This document shows positions 34,592-45,500 of a stretch of DNA of 64,000 nucleotides, in pieces; position 1 is the first letter of the stretch, and each line of letters opens with the position of its first letter. This stretch comes from Sarcocystis neurona (taxonomy: Eukaryota; Apicomplexa; Conoidasida; Eucoccidiorida; Sarcocystidae): positions 1,515,800 to 1,579,799 of the forward strand of contig KL647288.1 in assembly GCA_000727475.1 (NCBI GenBank). Reading direction: 5' to 3'. Made by a program: the position numbers and the translations under genes. The notes beneath the pieces are model-generated. The model saw only the letters and a program-made list of their open reading frames with translations, ran no database searches and was not told where the DNA came from.

Positions 34592-37500
34592 TCTCTGCCT
34601 ATATATATATATGCCGATATATTTATACGTATCTATCTACCTTTCTACCTCTCTAACATACACATATACATATATATATATGCGTGGGCCTACGTACTTC
34701 TGAGTACGGACGAAGTGCGCACTTATATATATATATAGATATGTACCCAAATTCGTATACACGTGCGGTAAATATACAGTATACATATATATATATATGT
34801 ACATACAAACTCGCATACATGTCTCACATATATATGTATATATATATATGTGGTCCAGCGTATACGTATACACTTCTTCCGACAGTGACACAGACCTTGT
34901 AAGTAATGTGTCGCATTAGTATAGAGACAAGTTGTTTGAACGTAAGGAGAACTTTTTACTGTTCAAGATGAAAAGTTTTTATCCGCGGGGGGGCAACAGC
35001 CTGCAGATTTTGATCAGCAGCAGCAGCAGTGCTGTCGTCGACAGGGACCAGCACGCGGTTTAACCTGCCGCAGGCGACAACGCAGCACACGCAGCAGCGC
35101 AGCAGAAAAAGTTAAAGGCTCTTCGGCGCAGGAGCAGCAGGAGCAGCCGCAGATCACGAGCAGAAGCCAGAGGGTAGCAGCACGAGTCAGAAAACAGCAG
35201 CAAGGGCACAAGCTCCCGAGGGCAAAAGCAGAGGCCAGCGCGCAGAACCAGCAGCGGCAGCAGTCGGTGCGTAGCGGCAGCAGCAGCACCCGTCAGCGCG
35301 TAGGGGCAGCAGCAGCAGTCGGCGCGTAGCGGCACCAGCAGCAGCAGCAGTTGGTGGGTAGCGGTAGCAGCAGCAGCAGTCGGCGCGTAGCGGCAGCGGC
35401 AGCAGCGTGCGGCGGGTAGCGGCAGCAGCGTGCGGCGGGTAGCGGCAGCAGCGTGCGGCGGGTAGCGGCAGCAGCAGCAGTCAGGGAGCACGCGGAAGAG
35501 CCAAGAAAGGCAGAGACAGAGAACGACAGACAGACAGAAGGAAACGGGAAAACAGAGAGAAATCCAACAGAAGCGGGTGTGTGCCATCGACGTCCATGTA
35601 AATCGAGAAGGACGTATACAGAGAGGCCTCCACATATATGCACGCAGAAAGAGAGAGAAACGGGAGGACAGAGGAACCTGGCAGACGTATATGCGTATAT
35701 CTCCATATAGAGAGAAATACACAGCCACATGCACAAATACGTATTCACATAGATAGGACTGCGTCTACATATACATGCATACACAGAGAGATAGAGAGCG
35801 GAGAATACATATATATATATACGTGTATGTATATATATATATATATATATATTCGAACGACAGTTGTCCAGAAGGCGTGAGAGAGCGGGAAACAGAAGTG
35901 CATACGTACGTAGAGAGGGAGGCGAAAGACAGAGACGCAAAGGAAAGGAAGGACGAGAGAGATAAAGGGAAGTTTAGTACTTGAAGTCGAGCAGGTCGTG
36001 AATGAGCGGCTGGTAAAGCCACGTGTGGCGCAGCATAACGGACAAATCGATGTCTCTGTCCTGCAGCAGCAACAGCAACAGCAGGAGCACATGTGTCGGC
36101 AGGAGCGCCACAGAACAGTAGCAGCAGCAGACAGCAGGAGCACCAGAGAGCAGCAACGCAGCAGCAGCAGCGAAAGCAGCAGAGAGCACCAGCGCCGGGG
36201 GGCAGCAGCAGCGGCAGGAGCAGACAGCGGCAGCAGCAGCAGACAGCGGTAGCAACAGAGAGCAGCAGCAGTGAGANNNNNNNNNNNNNNNNNNNNNNNN
36301 NNNNNNNNNNNNNNNNNNNNNNNNNNNNNNNNNNNNNNNNNNNNNNNNNNNNNNNNNNNNNNNNNNNNNNNNNNNNNNNNNNNNNNNNNNNNNNNNNNNN
36401 NNNNNNNNNNNNNNNNNNNNNNNNNNNNNNNNNNNNNNNNNNNNNNNNNNNNNNNNNNNNNNNNNNNNNNNNNNNNNNNNNNNNNNNNNNNNNNNNNNNN
36501 NNNNNNNNNNNNNNNNNNNNNNNNNNNNNNNNNNNNNNNNNNNNNNNNNNNNNNNNNNNNNNNNNNNNNNNNNNNNNNNNNNNNNNNNNNNNNNNNNNNN
36601 NNNNNNNNNNNNNNNNNNNNNNNNNNNNNNNNNNNNNNNNNNNNNNNNNNNAGCGGCAGCAGCAGCAGACAGCGGTAGCAACAGAGAGCAGCAGCAGTGA
36701 GAAGCAGCAACAGACAGCAGCAGCACCAGAGAGCAGCAACGGCAGCAGAAGCAGAGAGCAGCAACGGCAGCTGCAGGAGTAACAGCAGCAGCAACAGAAG
36801 ACGCAAAGGCATCCGCGGGAGCACGGAGAGCGGCAACAGTAGCAGCACCAGCAACAGCAGCGGCATCCGAGAGCAGCAACAGCAGCAGCACGAGTAACAG
36901 CAGGGGCCTCCGAGAGCAGCAACAGCAGCAGGGGGAGCAACAGCAGGGGCATCGGAGAGCAGCAACAGCAGCAGGGGGAGCAACAGCAGGGGCATCGGAG
37001 AGCAGCAACAGCAGCAGGGGGAGCAACAGCAGGGGCATCGGAGAGCAGCAACAGCAGCAGGGGGAGCAACAGCAGGGGCATCGGAGAGCAGCAACAGCAG
37101 CAGCACCAGTAACAGCAGCGGCATTCGAGAGCGGCAGTACGAGCAACAGCAGGGTAATTCGGGAGCAGGAACAGCAGCAGCACGAACAACAGCAGGGGCA
37201 GCAGATGCAGCAGTCGCGCTGAGTGCCGACGCAAGAGCAGCAACTAGTGCGGCGACAGTAACAGCAGCTCAACGCGCGTCGGCCGTCCGAGGGAAGCCCC
37301 TACAAAAGAAATAGGAGAGTGTAACACGAGAGGAAAATCTTCCTTTCTACAACGCCGCTACAACCACTTCTAAACAGTTTGCTTGTTTGCGCAGGTGCAG
37401 CAGGAGTGCTGCGGCTCCTGCTGCTGACCTCGCCAACGTCTCGCCAATAGCAGGCTACGTCTAAATCTATATTTATATACATACGTGGGCGTGGACACTG

Positions 37501-40500
37501 AAGAGAAATATACGGACAGACCGACGGCCTTCACCACTGCGACGGAAGTTGCGCATTTGCATCCACCGACGGGTAGATCAGACGGCAGAGAGAAAGCGAC
37601 CGCGGCTGCATGCGCTCCACCGGGAGGAAAACAAGAAAAGTCACCAAGCAGCAGCTCAGAGAAACAAAGCTAGAATCACGGTTCTGTCTTTCGTGCTGCA
37701 GCTGCTGGTCCGAGTGCTGTAGCTGCTGGTGGGAGGGCTGTCGAGCGGCTGCTGCGATTGTCTTGCCCTGCAGCAGTGCTGCTGCAACTGCTGCTGCTGC
37801 TGCGGCGACACCCCTACTGCCATGTCTTCGCCTGCCGCGTCCCCGTTCCTGGGGCTACTATTACTTCTGCTACCTCCGCTGCGTCTGCTGCACGTCTGCT
37901 GCCTCCTGGTGGCTGTTACGAGTCGTGTTACGGCTGCTGTCACACGTGCTCCCCCTTGCGCTGTACCTGCTGCGTGTCCGGGCTGCTGCTGCGGCTACTA
38001 TAACGGGCTGCTGCGATACCTGCTGCATCCTCGCTAGTGCTGCGCCTCATCAAAGCGTTGCTCGATCCCCTGCTGCGTCTGCTGCTGCTGTGTGCATACT
38101 GAGAATGGGCAGCTACGCTGGCCAAAGTGCAGCAGATACATACGAGCAGCATCAGCAACGGGCGGTTCAGCAGCGCAGCGCTTGTCGCAGCAGCGGATGA
38201 TGCAGCAGCACCGAGGTGTGGGAAAATCTGCGCCTGTCGCTCGGGTGATAACGTCGCAATTTTCTCCTGTGCACAAGCGTCAGCAGCAGCAGAACATCCG
38301 ACGGAAGCAGCAGAGCATGCAACAGCAGCGTCTACACGTCCCTGATGCAGCAGCAGCCCTACGGCAGCAGCAGGAGGACAAGCAACAGCAGCAGCGGCAA
38401 TGTCAGAGAAGCAGCACCAACACTCCGGCGCAGCCGCGGCAATACCAGAAAAGCACCAGCAATCGCCACAGCCGCAGCGGCAACGCCAGAGAGGCAGCAG
38501 CAACCTCATAGCAGCAGGAGCTTCACAGTAGCAGGAGCTTCAGAGCAGCAGAAGCTTCAGAGCAGCAGAGGCTTCAGAGCAGCAGAAGTTTCAGAGCAGC
38601 AGAAGTTTCAGAGCAGCAGAAGTTTCAGAGCAGCAGCAGGCGCAACATGCCTGACGCAGCGCCAGAGGGAGGGAGTGCGTTGTTCGACGCTAGTGCAGCA
38701 ACAGCAGCAGCCACCTTCGTAGTTGGGACTGGACCACGTACGATGAGACGGCAGGCGGACGGCAGAAGAGAAGAAAGCGAGACAAGAGAGAGCGAGAAGG
38801 CAGGCAGAAATGACGGCGACGGAAGAGGAGTGCGCGCAACAAAAAGAGGGGAAACGAAGAGTAAGGGGAAAGAGACTAAGAAGTCTTGGTCTGCAGCAGT
38901 ATCCACCCAGAGGCAAGGAAGTAGTGCGCGCGACCGATCAACCTACGCACATGCAGAAGAAGAAGTAGAGGAGACGGAAAACGAAGAGGGAGAACAGGAA
39001 GGGAAACCAGCGGGAGAAGGAAGTACTCGGGCAGAGAATTTTTTTCCGAAGAAAAGGCGAGAGACACGCACCTGCAGGCGAATGGCGATGAGACGAGACG
39101 GAGACGACGGTGCTGCAGGACACTTGATCACTGGCAGCAGGCCTGCAGTGTGCACGTCACGCAAGGCCACCAACGGGGCAGCAGCAGCAAATCAAAAGGG
39201 ACGAAAAACGGCGGAAAAGTCGGAGGGACGGAGGGGACGCAGCAGGAGAGACGAGCTGCAGCAGAAACGGAAGAGACGAAGAAGAGGAGGCCGCCGAGGC
39301 GGAGGAGAAGAAGCACCGCAGGCAGCAAAACGAAGAAGCGCAGACCGACGGCAACGTGCTGCTGCGCAATTTACCCACCAACAGCCGTCGGATTCCTCTT
39401 GCGTGCCTCTCCACTCGCAATACTTTTAAACACGCATATACATGTAGGTATATACGTAAGTTTTCTTGCACACGTGTATTCATACATACGTTCAGGCGAA
39501 TATGTGTGTGTGTGTGTACGTATATGTGAATATATATATATATGTACACACACACACACACACCTGTTAAGATGTATATATGCGTACATCAGATGAATGA
39601 GCGCGTACATGTAGACAGCTGCGTGGATATACGTGGATACTATTCGAAGCAGAGACCTGGTCGTCTACAGTACGTACATAGATGATAAATATATCTCTCT
39701 CTATATGTATATGTATATATATATGTCCCCGCAGATATATATGAATAGCAACATATATATGGTATGAGGAAATGCACCTATTTACATATATATGAAGATG
39801 GGGATGCAGTGAGCAGCCGCCCTCGGCCCGCCTTCCCCTCTCCAGCCACACCGCGTCGGGCACGCCGCAGCCGAAATTCAGAGGGGAATAGACGCCTCTC
39901 GCAGCCCGTACATTCACATGCATTCGCCCGTCGCACACTGAAGCACTCGCACACACCTCCTGCTTATTCTGCATATCCATATCTATATATATATATACAC
40001 TCGTGCCTTACACCTACAAAGATATATATATATATATATATGTCTACCTGTATCTATTCATGCAAATGTACGTCTACGCGCATATTGACGTGGATACACA
40101 CACATTCATGCACAGGTACACGTACGAGTACAACGACGTGGACACACCCACAAATATATATATATACATATATGTACCTGCACGTTCGTATGTACAGATA
40201 CACACAATATACGAGGTACGTGTATGTACATCCAGGTATACGTACATGCATACGTATATATATATAGGTATAGGAATATACAAAGGCATAATAGACGAGG
40301 ATACATACACGCATACGTATGTTTATATGTACGGATAAAATCTGCGAGCATATATATATATAAATGCGTGTGTACATTCACGTATATGAAGAAGAAGATG
40401 AGATAAATGGCCGCGATGTCGCCTGTGAACGTGCTTGCCAATCCAGCTGCGCCCCGTATAACAGCACTGTCACGCGTGCACATGCGTAAGTATATATATA

Positions 40501-42539
40501 TATGTTTATAGTCTTTCTACTTCAAAGAGATAGACGTTCACAGAACAGGTCAGTGAGTAGTACATATATATAAGTATGGAATGATCGAAGCATATACAAA
40601 TTCCCGTGCCACACGTGTACCTCGATGTACGCAGCTTTGCATCACGTGTAGATAACAAGTTCGTCGCGTCGACGAAGCGCTGCCAGCAGCAGGCGCTGGT
40701 CTGTGAATCTTATTTTTTGCCCTCTTCGTATGGAACCCACTTCACACCTACGCCTGTTCTACTCTACATGCTACACACACATATATGTACATATGTGGGC
40801 CGCACTCCCCCAAACACATGTATGTGCCACGCCTCCACACATATATATAAATGTATGTAAGAATGAATGAGACAGGTGTGTGTAAAAGGCAGAGAAGTAG
40901 GTGACTCTCCAGCAGATAAGTCAGAAATGGGTACACTACGATTTCTGTCTTTCTACGTCTGTCTCACTCTACGTCGTCTCTCTCTACAAATACATGTGTA
41001 GATATATATATATATATTTACAGATGTGTTTTCGCAGATTCCGTAGCCGTATGGAGACACAAATTCCTTCGTACGCCGTACGCACACACGAAAAGAACCC
41101 TGCAAGTAATTCAAATACTTACACATACACAAACACATACATATGTGTCTACACACATACATGTATATATACATACATATGTCAGTAGAGAGACATAGAT
41201 AGGCAAGACACACTGACGTTGATACGTGTGGGCAGGTAGAAATGTGTATGCAGAACACAGACACACACATACACAGAGACAGAGAAACACGGACAGACAG
41301 ACAGACACGCATGTGTGGGGTGGCTACGTACGAGCAACTTGCAGAAGTGCTGCAGCGGATATTCTGCTGAGGCGTGGCTCACCGAGAGTCGCGAAGACGC
41401 AGAAAAGACCTGCTGCAGTAGCTTCTACTGCCGCCTCTACCTAAAAAACGCAGTCGCAGCAAAAACAGCGGATCGCAGAGTATGTCAGACGGGGTGTACG
41501 TACAACAGAAAGAGTCTCGAATGCTCTCAAGCGTGAGGATGAAAAGACGGGGTGTCCGCTCACCAGGAGTACTCTGCAGGGGACCCAAGTACGATGGACA
41601 CGCGGTGTACGTACACCAGAGAGAGTCTCCTGCTGAAGACGGTCACACGAGTGCGGTGTACGTACACAACAGACGCTTCCACACTGGTGTACAAACACCA
41701 GACATCTGCGACGGCTGCGCACGTCTACGCGCCGGGTGTGTGTACGGTCACTAAAACACGACTCGAATAGAAAATATGCGTAGCCGAGGTGTACGTACAC
41801 CAGAGACACGGCACCTTGAAAAACGCTGAAACACACGTCCGTGCGTGTAGTCTCCATCAACAGCCATATCCACGATCACGCACCCGTACATCTGTCTACG
41901 AGTACTCGCGACCATACATATAAAACATATATATATACACGCGTATATATTAATGTTTAAACACATTATGTGTGCTCGCGCTGCGTACTGACGGCGGCAC
42001 TGCGCGTTGTGAGAGGTGCTGTATCACACGTACAGATAGGAAACAGTGGCGGATGGAGATATACCTGAGAATCAGTGCTGCTAGGACTGTGAAGAATAGA
42101 AAACACCTTCGGGAGATTCAACGAGAAGACGGTAGGAGAGAAGCAGACAAAGTCCACGTAGCGCTCGACCACCGCGACCACCTGCGATACCGTGCCCTGC
42201 ATGCCACCAAACAAAAACACCAGCAGCAGCAAGCGCATGCGACAAAAAAGCAGCAGCAGGAGCAGCGGGAGCTGCACACAAAGAGAAGGGCTGCAGGAGC
42301 AGCACGACAAGTCGAAGCAGCATCGCCAGCAAGAGTTTCCACGCATAGTCATAACAGCAGCAGCAAGAGCGCGGCCACCACGTCAGCAGCAGTGGCACAG
42401 CAGTCACACCAGCAGCGAAGCAGCAGCAGGACCAGGAGCAGCTGCACCACCGCAGCAGCTGCAGCAGCAGCAGATGCTGCGGTAGCAGCGTAGGCGCAGC
42501 GCAGCGAGGAGGACCAAGACCATCCACAACCAGTTGTCG

Positions 42540-42570
<31 letters not shown>

Positions 42571-45500
42571 ACAGCAGCAGTAGCAGCAACAGGAGCTACA
42601 CGCGGAGCAGACGCCTGTGGAAACACCCGAGAAGGAGTGAAGAGAAGCAGAGGAACCCGTGCAGAAGACGGAGAACTCACCACTGGCGACGAAGCGAAGG
42701 AAACGCAATAAAAAGAAGCAAAGCGCAACTAGAAGGTGCGCAGTAGCGAAGGGGAGAGCAAGAAACACAAAGAAGCAAAACGGAAGTAAGAGAAAGAGCT
42801 ACAACACGGCGAAGGAGTTGAGGCGCCGTGAGGTACGTGTGGAGGAGGAGAACGCAAGCCGTCCGCCGGCCAATGACGAGAAAAGCAAGAGAAACAGCGA
42901 AACCTACTCTTTCTCGGGGCCAGCAGAGCAGACGAGGAGATAAACAGCTAGCAGTTGAATCCGGCGTCCACTGCAGAGAGCCGGAAGAGAAGAGGAGTAA
43001 AGGGAGGACAGAAGCCAAAAGAAGAAGAACTACGAGAAGAAAAAGCAGAAGGGCGTAGAAATCTACAGTCAGCAGGAGGACGGGGAGACGGGGCACGGTC
43101 CAGCAAGGAAGTCACAGGAGTCAACGACAAAGAAAAGAGAAGTAAACCAGGAGCAGGGGGTACGGGGAGGGGGGGCGGCGCGCAGGGATAAAAAAAGCAG
43201 CAGCATGCGAAACGCAGGAGAGGGCTCTGCCTGGCATAAAGGCGCAGGAGAAGAAGAGGAGCAGCAGCAGAGGGAAGAGGAAAAGCAACCGCAGAGAGAA
43301 GGAGGAGGTCAGACAGGAAGAATAGGGAAAGCGGGGAGGATATTCGAGGAAAACGGAAGAAGACTTCACACGCAGCCGACCGACCAGCAGGACAGACGGG
43401 CGGACAGCAACTTGCACAGGAGACAGACAGAGGGCGAGGTTTGCCCTGCAGAAACAGCAGCAGCAGCTGAGGAGAGCAGAAACAGCGGCAGAAACCGCTG
43501 AGTAGAAGAGAAAATCAGCTGCAAACTTTATACGTGCAGCGCTGCGCCAGTCCCAACTCTGGTGTAGCTGCTGTCGCAACGCAAATGAGGAAGAGCGGCG
43601 GCAGGAGTAGCAGCCGTCCCGTGGAAGACCAGCAGCAGCGACTTCGCCGTAGGAAGAGAAGCAGCAGCAGCATCAAGTGCGACGAAGAGCAGCGCGGCTA
43701 CATGAACGGGACGCAGCTGTTGCAGAAGAAGCAGCTGGTGCACCAGTAGTGGTAGAAGCAGCAGCAGCAGCCGCAAACGCAGAAGCAACAGCGAGAGAAG
43801 AAGCAGCAGCAGCAGGTGGACCCGCAGCAGGAGTAACCGGACAGCAATGCGGCAGCCGCAGAAGCGGAAGCAGGAAGAAGCACCAGCAGCGCGGGACGAG
43901 CAACGGCAGCAGCAGAAGCTGGTGCAGCAGCCGAAGAAGCGGAATGAGCAACGCCAATAGAAGTGCCAGCAGTGGGAGGAGGAAGAGAAGGAAGAGAAGG
44001 AAGAGCAGGAGAAGCAGAATAAGCGAGTCCAGCAGCAGCCGCAGCAGCAGAGGCAGCAGCAGGAAGAAAGAAGATAGACTGACAGTTTCTACAGCACCCT
44101 TAGCGAGGAGCTGCATGAGAGCGTCGGGCAGAGCCTGAGTAAAATTAAAGAAGTAGAAAGCGTAAAGCTTGCGCTGCAGCTCCTGCAGCAGCTGCTGGAC
44201 ATTTTCTTCCGTGGGAGAGACGAGGAAAACGGCAGGTGCTTCCACGACGGGCGACCGGGCGGATGCCAGCGGCAGGTGCAGCGTTACGCCTTGCTGTCGC
44301 AGCTCCCCTACCTGCAGCCCGTCCACAGAGAAAAGGAAGGGAAGAAAAGAAGTAAAAAATTGCACGTTGCATGCGCGCAGCAGCAGCAGGAGGCAGACAG
44401 GGATTGCCAGCGGCGGCAGCAGAAGCAGAGACGGCAAATGCACGGCAGCGACTCGAGGAAAGGCAGCAGGAACAGCGGCAGCAGCAGAGGTGTTCGAGGA
44501 GCAGCAGAGAGAATTGGCAGCAGCAGGCAAAAAGCAGAGCCATCGCGGCGGCGTATTCCGGGCACCGCAGTAGAAGCAGACGACCAGCAGGAGCATCAGC
44601 AGCAGCAGAATCCTTGCAGCAGCAGATACGCTTAGCAGCAGCGGACAAAGAGCAGAGCAATCGCGGGAGCATAGAACGGGCACCGCCGCAAAAGCAGCCG
44701 ACCAGCCTTTGTGTGGGGTCTTGCCAGAAAGCCTCGCAAGCCTGTTGCCAGCGGCAGGAGACAACCCACGAGAGGAGAGAAGGCCGGAGGCACGGCTGAA
44801 ATGCAGCAGCTACGCAGCAGCGGATTACCGCGAACAGCAGCGCATTCAAACGAGCCGCGATCGTACTTCTCTGACGCTTCACGAACCCTACAAGTGACGC
44901 GCCCGGCAGTGTCGGCTGTAGTGCCGGTAAAACAACGCTCCTGCATGCGTGTACATATTCAGCTGGCAGATATACATATATATATATATATATATGTACG
45001 TATATATACACATACGTACATATGTGTGGACAGCTACGGAGAGACACACACATATATATATGTGGAGAGAGAGGGAGAGACAGAGGGGATACCCAAATGG
45101 AGAAAGAGAGAGCAACACGGGGGGCGTCCACATATATATGCATGTATACACACAGAGATACACAGACACACACGGGCATATACACATATATATATATATA
45201 TATTCACGTAGGGAGAGAAGCAGAGGCACACACGTATATAGCATTGCCTACACAGGTCACGTATATGGAGAGACAGAGAGAGGAGATTTAAACGTATGTG
45301 CATGCTGCATGCACACACGTATGGGCACATGCATATGTACTGCGGTACATACATCTATATAATATATAACTTCCGTATGTACACATATAATACATGGAAA
45401 GGAAGAGAGAGAAAGCCCGTATACGAGTATAGTTGTATCTTCTTGCATGCATATATATGTGGAGAAAACGAGGAAGACAAATAGACATCTGCCTACATAT

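Noticed and set aside
36900..37130. Regularly spaced repeats considered as a CRISPR-like array
   Set aside because: Units are contiguous without unique spacers and sit in a eukaryotic intron.
35745..37272. Minus-strand frames of 430-490 codons across the second gap
   Set aside because: They consist of N and of 43 bp units cycling through frames; SLY1 exon 7 lies inside the same interval in a short spliced frame.
40390..40470. Minus-strand segment reading AVIRGAAGLAS, first taken as the SLY1 IIRC exon
   Set aside because: Its phase cannot be reached from exon 4 (an extra G is needed), and exon 39142-39072 (LLPVIKCPAA) fits sequence, splice sites and phase on both sides.
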